In this document: one piece after another, positions 1 through 13,200 of the stretch
Layout: each line of letters opens with the position of its first letter
How positions within the stretch are numbered: the first letter of the stretch is position 1
Assembly (NCBI RefSeq): GCF_030272615.1
Contig: NC_081414.1
Location: 761,263,148 to 761,327,147, forward strand
Length of the DNA: 64,000 nucleotides
Source: Cryptomeria japonica
Taxonomy: Eukaryota; Streptophyta; Pinopsida; Cupressales; Cupressaceae
Direction of reading: 5' to 3'
Notes under the pieces: generated by a model
What the model was told of the DNA's origin: nothing
What the model saw: only the letters and a program-made list of their open reading frames with translations
The model's database searches: none
Made by a program: the position numbers and the translations under genes

Positions 1-1075
1 TCAAATCTTGTGTTGGGACTTTAGAATATTGTTTTGGTTGGTCTTGTGTATCTTCATTTCAGATCGTCTGTGGTTTGGTGCTCCGCAAGTTATCTTTCTT
101 CGTGACAATTGTTGATTGGTTGTGTTCTTGAGCTTCTAGACGTTGACATATGAAGATTTGAAAAGTGGTGTTGGTGCAACTGTTTCAGATGATTCTAACA
201 TGTTTGTTGGTGTTTCATAGTCGTGCCTTATTTGTTTTGGCGATCTGCATTGATCAGTGTGTAAGTTTTTGGTGGTTTTCATCAACCGGTATTGATTTTC
301 ATGTTATACGGTTTCTGGTGGTGTAGCATCTTGCGGTTGATCTTGGTGTGATTTCCGATGGAGTTGTGCATTTGGGAATTTGATTTAGGATCTTGCTATG
401 CTATGTGAATCATTATATTGGTTCAATGGTTGATCTGTGTATTGTGTGATGTAATTTTGTAATTAAGAGTTGAGGGTTTAGCCGACCTTGTTATCAAAGT
501 TGATGAACTGTATATATAAATGAGATATTCATGTAGTTTGGGTGTCGATGTTGTGTTTGCATTATAAGACAAGTGTATGTGCGAACAAGTGATTAATCAT
601 TCGGTATTGAGGTTGAGGTGAGATTGGTGTTGCAAGGCAGACATTTGTGCTTAACCGGAACTGTAATCAAGCATTTGGAGATGTTATTCTTTCAGTTCAT
701 TTCTTCCGAATTGTGGTCTGAATCTTATTGTAAGTCAGTGAGATTTCCCAGAGGGTTGTAGTCTTCCGGGCAAATATCTTTTGAGCAGTGAGCTCTAGGC
801 AGTGTCTGAATGCATGTGCATTCCCCATTCTGATATTTTCACATACTACTGCAAAATATCTTCTTACTGTGGGTAGGTACCCCACGTTTTTCCCTTAACC
901 AAGTTTTCCACATCAAAAATCTTGGTGTCGTGTTGTGTTGTCAATTTGTTTATCTATTTATTGTTGTAATTTGGTAGATCTATTATTGTGCTTAAAGTTT
1001 TATGATTCAATGAAAACTGATTCCCCCCCGCTCAAACCCCCCTCCCCCTCAATCTTCCTTCTTGGCTAATGCTAA
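1..1075 (+). repeat. Partial copia-like LTR (3' part), cut by the window edge
   Basis: No convincing coding frame is present. The stretch around 880-930 (a GGGTAGGTACCCCACG-like run followed by a TTTTCCACATC stretch) and the C-rich tail at 1,022-1,055 resemble the 3' part of plant Ty1/copia LTRs, where a 'TTTTCCACxT...TTGGTGTC' block precedes the LTR end. No primer-binding site, second LTR or TSD is visible, so the call rests on resemblance only. It may be a solo LTR. Confidence 0.4.
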
Positions 1076-1639
1076 CAGAGTCTACACATACTAAAGGAAA
1101 ACAAGGCATGTAAGGGAAACAACCACCCAAAAAGTAATGTTTCAACCCTCAATCACATCATACATTTGTAACAAAAAAAAAATGGAAAATGGTTCTCATC
1201 AAAAACTAATGAAATGTTTATTTCTACGAGACAAAAATCATGTTTTCTAACCAAATTTTGCCTACATGATTAAAGACAAGGAAAATTACACAATGTCATA
1301 CATGTTAAACACCAACATTGAGACATAAAAAAATAAACATACAGATCATCCTAAATGTATAATCCAAGTTCCAATTGTCACTAGTCATATTGCCAAGTTT
1401 ACATATAAGAACTCGAATGTTCTAAATTACACACTTTTAAAAGAGAACAATAGATAATTCACTCCAGCTACTACATCATAAGATCCTTGGACATGCTCTA
1501 ATATATTCCAAAAAATTAGTGGGCTCATTTGGTGGTTCAACAACTCTGAACCATGTGAAAACCTAACCCTCTCGATTAAGAGACCGCTAACTAGGTAATC
1601 ATTCAACAGACATCACACACAAGATAGTCTAAATATATA

Positions 1640-2690
1640 CAAATCCACATAAATGAATCCAAAATACATTATCCATACACATCCATATGATCAAATGTAA
1701 GCATGATAATAGTATCAATATAAGATGAACCCAAATATATACAAATCCACAAGCATGAAGAAAAAATGTATTCATAACCCTTAAATATAAGATGAACCCA
1801 AACATATACAAATCCACAAGCATGAATAAATAATATATTCATAAACCTTAAATATAAGATGAACCCAAATATATACAAATCCACAAGCATGAATAAAAAA
1901 TATATTCATTAGCCTTAATGGCATTCCACAAAAGATATTATCAATAAGTATAATCATAGTATCATTACAAAATGAGTCCAAATTTAATACCAATAACATA
2001 GATGAATCCAAAATACAATATGCATACATTTCAATGATAATCCACAAAAATATCAATAAATATGAAATATAAAATAAATTCAAATATATACAAATCCACA
2101 TACATGAGTCCAACATACATTATCAATGGCTAATCCACAACAACATTTATGATAGTATCAATAAAAAATGAATACAAATTCCAAATAATTACATTATTCA
2201 TACACCTTAATGGTAATCCCTGAGAACACCGTCAATAAATATGATAGTACATAATACAAAATGAACTCCAATACATATAAATCCTTCACATACATCAACG
2301 AGTAAGCATATACACCCAAGCCTTATCTAAGACAAGCAATCCATAACATCATCCTGGTTACAACATAACAAGATAAGAAAACACACATGCTTAATCAATT
2401 AAACTTTGAGAATGAATGGCAATACATACATTCTAACCTTTTGGCACCCTAATGACCATTTATGATAATAGTATCAATAAAAATGAATCAAAATTCAAAA
2501 TATATTATCCATTTATCCGTACACTTTTAAGGATAATCCTCAAGAAAATCATCGATAAATATAAAAATAGTCCAACATACAAAATGACCTCCAATACATA
2601 TAAATCCACATACATGAACAAAGAGGAACAAGATGAGGCATATAGACAAGTCCGTATATAAGACAAGCAATCCATATAATCATCCACACA
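1640..2690. repeat. AT-rich minisatellite, 67-bp unit
   Basis: Three clear tandem units start at 1,727, 1,794 and 1,861, each exactly 67 bp. Each begins GAACCCAAAYATATACAAAT and contains CCACAAGCATGAA. More decayed units (ATACAAATCCACATACATGA and similar) continue on both sides to about 2,690. Open frames on either strand here are by-products of the repeat and are not genes. Confidence 0.85.
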
Positions 2691-4220
2691 TAAGAATGTT
2701 ACTACACGACAAGATAAGAATACTCACACGTGCCTAATCAATTAAACCTTCAGAATATGAGAAGCCATTAACTTAAACAAGTCAATGCATACATTCTAAC
2801 CCTTTGGCACCCTAAGGTAATTCAATTTTAATAGCCATTAACTAGATGGTTGTGACCTTCCTTTAATGTCAAATAGTAAGGTCTTTTCTATACATTTCTA
2901 TCGTTGAAGTAAAGCGAAAACAAAATCATCTCTGGATGATCTTTAAAATTCCAAGACTTCCATCAAAACAAAATGTAAGCATTGGCATCAGCCAAGCAGA
3001 AAAAAAAATGGCATTGAATGAAATAAAACAGTGAGTCCAACTACAATATGGGAAAATGATGGTCTGTGACGACCCTTTGAAGTCTGCTTTACACTACTTG
3101 GCAGGAAGTTACTGGAGCTTATGAGACCCTGATTGTGTGCGTGTTAACACTACTCAATAATTTATGAATAGGGACAATTCGAACAATTTGTTGTTCAACA
3201 AATAGATTCTTGGAGATTGCTTCTTTAAAGAACAAATTAACAATGCCAGACCACATCAGAAAGATGGGCAATAGAGAAACATAAAGTTCTGCTATGGCTA
3301 CAAAGCAAGGTCTTTCTCCTTTTTATGACATATAAGGTTAAGAGGTCTCTTATCTCAATTTGGTTGAAAGAAATAAAAAGAGAACCTGGAGAGCTAATAA
3401 AACTCCTCCCAAAATATTTAGATGGCTTAAATTACTTCAAAACTGATATGGTCAGGAATGAATTGTAAACTATCCTCGGCATCAAGCCGTTTGGAAAAGA
3501 AAAATACTTTGATGATGAGGGATAATGCTCTCCAGTTCAGCTTGGAAAGCTTTTTTACGAAAAATTGACAATGCCTAGCTCTCTTGATGCTTGGGAGGAA
3601 GCGGATCACAAGTTATAACGTATATGTTTAGTACTTTTGTCTGCAGGGAAGCAATAATAGAGATGTGTGTGCATGTGTACATATGAAAATACAATCGTGT
3701 ACATCTCTGCCAATACTTGCCCCAAAAATATTTGCCAGCATCCAGTGCCTTAGTTTACCCTGCTTTCACCAACACTTTGGTCTGCCACAGATGTGTGCGT
3801 GTGTGTGTGTGTACACAAATGATTCTGCAGAAAATCTTTATGACAGACAATCAATTCCAGTTTACAATCAAATATGTTGCACAATACCGAAGACAAGCTT
3901 TATGCCTTGCAAGCTTTGGAATTAAATAGATTAGAAAATACATGAGGTTTATCGAATTGTTTGGTAGGGCTCAATCTTGCTAACCAGCTAGTACAAATTG
4001 TTAGAAGAATGACTGAAATGGTCATGTATCAGACCTATCTTTGGCATATTGATTTGAATGAATATGATATGGAAGATTTGAATGAATATGATATGGAAAC
4101 TGACATCACAGTAATAATGTCATTGTGTAGCTCAAAATTTGGGGGAAAGGATGTTTTGCTAGAAACTTGATGAGTGCTTTTAATTGCTCTGAGTAATTCG
4201 AGCATAATGCCATACATCAA
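2691..4220. other. 3' flank of the apyrase gene, no gene recognised
   Basis: AT-rich sequence with a short GT microsatellite at about 3,790-3,814 and no recognisable coding region. The part next to 4,221 should hold the apyrase 3' UTR. A 60-codon minus-strand frame at 3,427-3,609 has no motif I recognise. Confidence 0.5.
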
Positions 4221-7200
4221 TCAGGAAACAAGTTCAATAGCACTACCAAGTGGCCATGCAGCTTCAACTAGGGAATTCTTGTACTTCACTTGTTTCACCA
4301 GAGTAATTTCATGTGCAGGACTAAGATCTGCAAATGAAAACAGGAGACAAATAAATAAGTTCAAACGAGACTTCCACATATTGAATTACCAAATAAGTTT
4401 CTCGATTGAAAACAATAAAAACATTAAAATCTTACCGAATCCATCAGTGAGCAGAGCATACTGGTATGCGAGGTCCATACAAAGATAGGGCAATTGAATT
4501 GGATCTACATTAGGGAATTTTTTCCCCGCATTTTCATAACTACTACTGCAAGCCTTTTTGGCTGCTTTCTTAAAATCTTCAGGTTTTACCTTTGCCACTG
4601 GTGCACTTGAATCAACAAAACCAGCCTGAAAATACAAACATATAAGGCACTGTAATAAATAGCTGCCTTAAGTATTCTAGATTTAGTGTACTTGAACACC
4701 TACAGACATCTTGGGTGAGATAATAGCTTTCAGATATATTGAATGAGAAACAATTTGAAGGATAATGTTACCTCTGCAGCCCTATCAAAGAAAAAAGATG
4801 CTACGAACAGATTCTTCTGTCCATCCCCCCCACCACCATTCCAGACACCTCCAAAGGTACATTTCATGTGGGTGCATGCTTGATCATGTTTTAGCGCATC
4901 AATAACAACCTTGTGGCATTCATTGAAATCAGCTGTAGATGTTGCTGATGCCTTGTATGTGGATCCACCATAAGTATAGGAACCTGTAAAATACATCTAT
5001 TCAACCATTATACATGAAAATTTACAGAGCTATATATTCATTATGATTCTTAATTTGTAATAAAAACAGTTTCATGCAGTTCCTAAATCTAATTTTGACT
5101 GATTTGCATTGGATTTAAAAGCAATAAACTTAATCAGATGGAATACTCATGAAAATATTCGTGCAATTTATTAAAAGAGTATTATCAACTAGAACAGATA
5201 TCTTGCTGAAACTTTGCACAGTTAATTATTGACTTCCTTAAAACTTATCGCCTAGAGAAGCTTATTTGATAAACATGTGGGTGTCATATGCACTAAGAAA
5301 TCAAAATCTTCACTTGAAGGTTGCATTTAAGAGTACAAATAAAATAGTATTACAGCAGTCTTTGTCAAGCCCAATTTCATCTATTTCATTAGTCCTTATG
5401 TATTGTTCAAAGTTCAAACTATACTCCCCTGTTTATTATGTCTCTATCTGTAACAAGTAACTTCAAAAGTTAAGTATTTAGCCCTATGGTATATATAAGT
5501 TTTTCAACTTTTTCCTACATATGAATTTCTCCATTTGGAATGCTGATTTCCATCTCTCCAATTCTATACCACCATGACAATGGTAATCAAAACCTTGACA
5601 TAGTCTGCATCTAGTTTTCCACAACTCTAGAGTCTATATCAATGCATCTCTATACCCAACACATTTTAACCAACTTTGTAATACAATGTTCGTTTTCATG
5701 ATTGTTCCTAGATGCTAAATTGCATTTTCAGTTGCACTTGGCATGAATAAAAGTAAAAGAACCACTCATCTCTACAGCCCCCTGGGCATTCCTGGGATTC
5801 ATTTGTTTCTTTCCAATGCCCAACTAAAATTTAAAAACAAAACTTCTTTAATCACAGTTTAGCAACAAGGATCTGCAAACCCTAAATGAGCCTTACACAC
5901 TGCTATCAAAATGATATATAAAATTTGGATCTTGGATCTTGGTGGTGTAGGAGCACCCATGGCGTAAGGAGAATATATGGTCAAATTCATCATTTGAAAT
6001 ATAATTTATATTTGAAGGTCATTTATAATGTATTTGAATCCATTTGGAATGATTTGTAAGACTTGGAAGCCTAAAAATGTAAGCAAGTCCTAATTATGTC
6101 CTAGTTGTCCATATAGGCCCTTATAGGTCAAGATGGTCAAAATTGTATAAAAGGCCATGAGAAGGCTATCAAGTATGTAAAAGGTATTAAATAGATTATT
6201 TGGACATGTTTATGAGGTTTTTACAATTTGGAGAGTCATTAGGAAAAAGTGTCAAAGTTGCAAGAAAATTGCAAAAGTGCAACATTTGCAAAAATGTAAA
6301 AGTGCAATAATTGCACATAAAGTTGTAAAAGGGAAGATGAAGGGTCATAAAGGTAGTTGGATGGTTTATAACTACCAAAGAGTCTATAAATATGTTGTAT
6401 TGGTCGAACCAAATCATGATTGGAAGAATAGAGAAGAAAGGAGAACATTTTGAATACATTTTGGTGCATTCTACTATTGTTATTTTGGTTGGCTTTCCAG
6501 TTTTTGTGTTGGTTCCAGGCCTTGTACGACCATGTATGGCCTGGAAACCTTTGTATATGTATAATGGATAGTTAGATATGTCAATTACCTTTCTTTTCCT
6601 TTTTTGTTTGGAGTTATTATGTTTAGAAATGAAGAAGATATGGAAGTTTTGGTGAAAGTTGTTAATTGCAGATTTGATACTTCCTGAGAACAGTCACATT
6701 GCAACGTATGGTATGAACTCATATGATATTATTAAGACCTCTAAATAGACTTATTGGAAAGATATGTGAATCATCTTTCTTTTCCCTTTGGTTTGAGGCA
6801 TTTTTGTTTATATTTGTGGAAGTTATGAAGATTTTGGTGAAAACTGGTTTTAAACTGTCTTAAATGGAGTTGTTGGAAAGAGTTTGTACTTATCTTGTGA
6901 TTTCACCATTGGAAAAATTAATGAATTGAATATTATGAAAGTAGACTCAGAGGGCTTTTATTTGAGTATGGTATTGTTTTAGTTTGGTTAAGTATTTGTT
7001 GTGAAATATGATGCCTTAGCAGGCAGCAAGCATACATTTTCCAGATTTATGACAGTCAAAATTGGTCTCGGTGCAGAGATGATAACTTTTTATTGCACCG
7101 TTGGATCGTTCTCAATTTTGGATATGGTTTTAGAAACCTAGTTTTCTACAGCCTCACCGAAGCGATCTTCCAAATATGCTCAGGTTTTAAAGTTATTAAT

Positions 7201-10200
7201 AACTGAGTGCGGGTATATCAAACTGTCATTAACCGGGACAGCATAATGCATTGTTCTGGTCTTGATTAATGTTCAAAGGGTTGTAAAATGATATGATGGA
7301 TTTGATATTGTATTGGTTGGTTGATATTAATATTGTTTTGGACTGTAGAATAATGATTATGATCAGATTATGCCTCTAATACAAGTGAAGATGTTGTGTT
7401 GAGATTGAAACTCCATGTTGATTTGGGGTTCTTGAAGGGTTTTTCATGATGCTCCGCATCACTTGGATCTTGGAAAAACTATTATTGCGCCTTTAACTTT
7501 ACCAAGGATTCACTTCCCTTATGAGGACACCTGGTAGAAATCGTTAGTGATATGTATGTGGGGGCATTGTGTACTTGACCCAAATCCAACCCAAAGCATA
7601 CATTTCAACCTTGAGTCTACAGAGGATATGCCATCTTTGTCTTTCTCCACAAGATGTCTCCAGGATGTTCAGTAAAACATGAAGCTCTTGGACTCTCTCT
7701 CATAATAAACAATAACTCTCTATGGATCAGATATTTGTGTTCCTAGTCTTGGACACACAGATGAAGCTCATATTTAAAGGTTTCAAGCTATCATGCTACA
7801 GAGGATTATCAAAGCTATTGCGAACATAGAATTTGAGGCCTACAAATACTTTTTAGTTTGCTACTTACCTATACATGTAATAGCTAATACATGATGAGAA
7901 ATAGTTCTTGGGCAGCACAATGTTCATTCTTGACTGTTCGGTCCTCATAGAGATAACTATAAGCACCCTTAGATCAACCACCAAAGACATTGTTGATATG
8001 CTGAGGTTTGTTTGCCTCTATTGGATGCATTCCATTATACAGAACCTCTTTTAATGCCCTTCTCCTTCAGCAAATACGGGAGAATTCAATGCTGTTGTCC
8101 AGGATGACTCTGAGCTTCATTGAGATCTTTTTGACTGAGTTGTTAAGCCTATTACAACTCACATGAACTTTAAATTAACCAGTTTCTCTGGATTTCTGAT
8201 GGCCTTGTTACCTGACCAGGCCATAATCACACCATTGTAGATTCCAGATATCTATATCAGATCCAAGTATGTACTTGCCAATTAAGAGATGAGATAAACC
8301 ATCAAATTGCACAAGAAGATCAAATGTGCATGCTTTGTTTCTTTCAGGAGATGGGAAAAGAAGATCATACCATTCTTTCTCTATAACAAGGTATAGTTGG
8401 TTATATACAAGCATCACACTGTGTATGGTGTCTCCATTAGGTGATTCAGATCTGTTTTATCTCCCATGAACATGAATGTTCTCTAGAAAAATCTTTCAAT
8501 ACTGCTATTGATTCAAATTATATAAAACAATGGGGATCTCTCTCTCCTTGTATTCTTTAAATATCCTGATTGGATATGTCTCTCTTTAGTCTTTAGGGTG
8601 ATAGTTTTCAAACAAATCACCCAGCTCTCTCACCACTATGTTTCAAACAAATCACCCAGTTCTCTCACCACATCCCTATTTCATCACCATCCCAAGCATA
8701 ATCCCAAGTGCCCTACAATAGGTTATGATTCTCAGCATAATTGTTTCAATTTACAAAAATGTAAAACACTGCTAATTGACTTGGTTACAAGGGAACAGAT
8801 GTACCTTTATCTCCCTTCAGAAAACATTACTTTGAGTTTGATTTTATTGAGGACTCTCCCCTTTCAATCTAAACCATTGTTAAATGGATATTCCTCAAGA
8901 GATATTTAAAAAATTTCCTCTTCATAAAGCGATATCATAAAAGATTTATAAAATTATCTTAAACCAAAGGATCCTAAAAGTGAACGGTATCTGAAATGCA
9001 TATTATGAGATCCTCAAAAGTAGTAACATTTATTTCATGAGAAGATCAAAATAAATAATGACTAGTAACACAAACATTAACAATTTCACACTTAGCATAA
9101 ACAAGGAAGAAATACAAAAACAAACTTTCAGCAAATATTTCATATTGATTTAAAAACAAGTCCTTTGGGACCTTTAGGCCTTTGGGAAGTATTTTATGAT
9201 TACCTTGATAACCCTTTAAAATGCAAGGGGAATTTCCATTCCCTGTGACTTTCAGAATTTCAACACGAGCTGCCAACAGACCGTAATGTAAATAGCTGCA
9301 ATTGAAAAGCATAACACCACAAACTGCAATTTATTTCTGGTCTTGACGTTAAATAAAGGAGATTTAAACCAAAACAATGCAATGCGATCTAGACCAAAAC
9401 AATGCAATGCACATGCTTTCTTGCATCCATAAATGCCCATTTTTAAGATATACAGGTACTAATTCTAAAAACAACACTAACTCGCTTCATGGAACTGAGA
9501 AAAACAATCAGTGATGTCAAGGATAAACCAACAAATGAAATTTATGAAGATTTACCAAAGTATCAAAAAAAAAAACAGATGATCATCTATTATGTTGATT
9601 GTTCTCACCATTTCTTCTACTTAATATGATTCAGAAATTCTAGAAAGAGTTGAGAATACCTATGAACATAAAGATGGTATCTTTTACCCTTGAGGGTCAA
9701 TTCCTTTATATATGAATCTTCTCCTTTAGGGGGCTTTGGTGCATTTTTGACATCGTCGTCTGAGACTGCATATGCCATCTGAACGGAACCACCTCCAAGG
9801 TCAACAATTCCAACTGTATCTGAATAGTCGTTACCTATGTTTCCTAGCAGGTAGTTTATAGTAACCTACACCACAAACAAACATCAAGTAACTTAGTAGC
9901 TCAAAGTTTTACTGACCATCTAAATAACAAAAACTAAGAATATATGAACGAATGAAGAAATAGCAAAACCCAGATATAATTATTTAGCCACAAAAATTTC
10001 CCTATTATCACATCTTCATAGGTAACAACCTGTACCAACACTAAATGCCTCAACATCTAAAATCAAAAGATCACTACGCAATGCAGGAAAAAACATCCAG
10101 AATATTCTTTCGGAAATTTTATCACTCCAACACAACAAGACATTTCAATATTACCCTATAAAATATAAATTGGTTATGAGCAGATGTTTAAAAATACGAA

Positions 10201-13200
10201 GATAAGATGATTGTAACGAAGGGTCTAAGATTATTTAAGACTAAAAATATCAAAAAGAATATGGAGGCTTTACTACTTATCACAACCATGTGGTATGAAG
10301 ATGACGGCAAATTTATTGAAAATTCTATCAAAAAAAAAAAAATCACATGGTGTCAACACTTACATAATCAGGACAGCATAGGGATATACCAAGAAATGCT
10401 CATATTGTGGCTTCTCTAGTATGCTGTAGCAGATTGGTTTGACCACTGACAGCTTTATCATAATATGCACGAATCAGACGGTTCTTTTTCCCCATCTACT
10501 ACTGCAGATAGTATTTAGCCCGTACTACCTTGGTTTCAGATTGTGCACATAAAGTTACTCAATTGAAAACAAATACCAATCAAAGGTCATAAGAAGTAAC
10601 AAAAGACAATGTCAATGACATCTCACACATGCAATCACAAAGCTTACAATGAACAAAATCAGACATATGATGCAACAGAAGATATGCCCCACACTGCAGA
10701 TTGAATCCTAATATCAAGAAACCATACACTACCATCCCATGAATTTGTCTCAGAAAGTTCAATCTCTTGCATTTGTGCTATCAAAGGATGAACCGCTGTT
10801 TTAATTGTCCAATATCGTATTACAAGAGACAGGACCTTTGCATTGGCATATATTCTAGGAGAATAGCCTCAAAGCATATGGATATCTTCCTTTCTCATGC
10901 ATTTCTTAGAAGCACTAAAGTATAAAACTTTTTAGTGAACCTGCTTCCCAAATATTTTGTATAATATTTAATGAAGATGTTAAAGTAAGGAAGAGCATAC
11001 ACTCTATCTAATCAACCACACAAAGCATACAAAGAAAGTTATTACACCATAAAATCTTACTGGCATGGAAAATAACACATCCATCCATGCTCCATACAGA
11101 TAACCACATATACTTGTTGTAAATCTTCTAACATAACATGTACCAGGAAGTTTGACAAAAGTCAAGGACATCTTTCTTCCACGGAGAGCTCACATGCATA
11201 CACGCCCTATCCTACATGCATATTCCTGTTGCAATCACACTAAATTGCCAATAAAGACAGCACAAAGAACTGAAGAAGGTATAGAAAGGGTAGAATACAT
11301 TTGCAGATAATAGGGTCATACCTAACACATTACTTTTTGATTAAAGAGGAATGTAAAGACACTGTGATTCCAAGGATTTATAAAATGACATGACTTACGT
11401 AGATGATGTTTAATAGTGCTTGACTAGTTTATGCTTATAGGTCTGGATGGATTGTTGGTTACAATTACATATGATTCTATATTTTTCTATGTTTATCTCA
11501 TGTGCATTTCAGGTTTCATTTATGTATCTTTCTTGAAACTAAGAGCAAAATGTTGTAGAACGGCTAACAGTAATATATGATCATCTCCAAAAGGGAAGAT
11601 CTATCAATAAGGCAGATAAGTAGAAGTATACCCATTGAAACGATCCTTCTTGAGCTCCATCTAAAACAGTAACCCACTCTGGTTTAAATTCCAATGAGCT
11701 TTTGTCAGTCAAAAAATCCTTCACCTGCAGTTAAAATAATACTCGAAGAATTGTAAAGTGCTTCAAATTTATATTTGAGTGAACATGAAATATTAACAAC
11801 CTGAAAGGCACAAGAATAATTTTGATGAGCTTTTTCATAATAGTCTTGTTAAAATCACAAACTGACAATACATGCAGAAAGTAACTTTGTTGACTTATGA
11901 AAAGAAATCATTTTTTACTGTATGGTGCATGCAGGCAGAAATGCTTACCTCTTGTAGAATTTTGTCAGCAGAGTCACCAGGCAATTGTCTTAAACCTGCT
12001 GTTGCCTGAAATATATATATAAATGAAATTAGGCTTTTCTTTGAACTATTACACTAGTGAGGATTAATCTAACTTTACAAATCACTTCATCAATTTGCAT
12101 AAAAGACAATCTAGAGTTAGACTGTAGAAAGGCTGCCTTTACCCCAACTCTAACAGGTGTACTCTTGAGCAGTGTTTCAGGCACAACTGCCTCAGCTGCC
12201 TCTAAAAGGGATTTCAGAGAATTTGCAGCCTCCTTTGGATTTGCTGCATAGGCACTCAAACCAGGCTTTTTCTGCAATTCAAACACAAGAATTCACAAGA
12301 ATGAAAACACAAACATGCTAATTGGCTAAAATGATGTTAAATTTTCATTATGTATTAAACAATTACTTTTACAAATGCCAGTTTCCTAGAGCACAGGAAG
12401 AGTTGCCAAGATGCAAATTGTACTGAATTTTGGGTTAATAGTACACTTAGACACTACATAGACTATATAGATATAAGTACAGATCACATCAATAGTTTTG
12501 TTTTGCAACCTTATGTTTGAATGACACATACAGAAGATCATACAACTCAAATGTTTATGCCAGAAGGCAGTCACATGGCATGAACTTACAATCCACATTC
12601 TCAAAATTGTTGACATAACTTACTCAGGATGCATGATAGATAACTTAAAGAAAATGCACAAATAGCTAAAGACATACGAGAGATATACCACCAAAACTGG
12701 TAGGTTTACAGTCTCAATTAGCACAATAGATAAGATTAACGGGCCATTATGAAGGCTTGTGCTTGCTGGACAAATACATGTGAAATGCTAAATACTGATA
12801 ACTAACTGTAATTAATGAATTTTTGCACGAGTAAACCTCATTTTTTTCTCCCTGCTTAAAGGGCATTATTCTATGAATATATTGGAATCTCCTGTAGCTT
12901 CCTAGATGATATAAAAATAAATCTGGCAAATTATAGAGTAAATGCAGTCCACAAACAGTGATGATGTAGTATCAAGATGGATAAATTTTAAATGTAAAAG
13001 GAGAAGATTTGAATCAGATGGGAATCATATATACTGGAGAGCAATATGCATTTTCAAGACCAAGTGGACTCTTATAATAAAATTCATGATCCAGAAATTG
13101 ATGACCTGCATGTAAAATCTTCATCCTAGGGAGCTAGCAATGTAAAGGCAGGAGGTTTTCTCCAAGGCGTAGAAATCCCATCACATGTAGAGTTGTCACA

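Noticed and set aside
1629-2116. Repetitive hydrophobic minus-strand frames (ACGFVYIWVHL)
   Set aside because: By-product of the 67-bp AT-rich minisatellite.
3427-3609. 60-codon minus-strand frame downstream of apyrase as a small gene
   Set aside because: No motif, no splice context, and of a length expected by chance.
9046-9312. The whole 88-codon frame as an independent gene
   Set aside because: Only 9,204-9,295 is coding (apyrase exon 6); the rest reads into intron 6.
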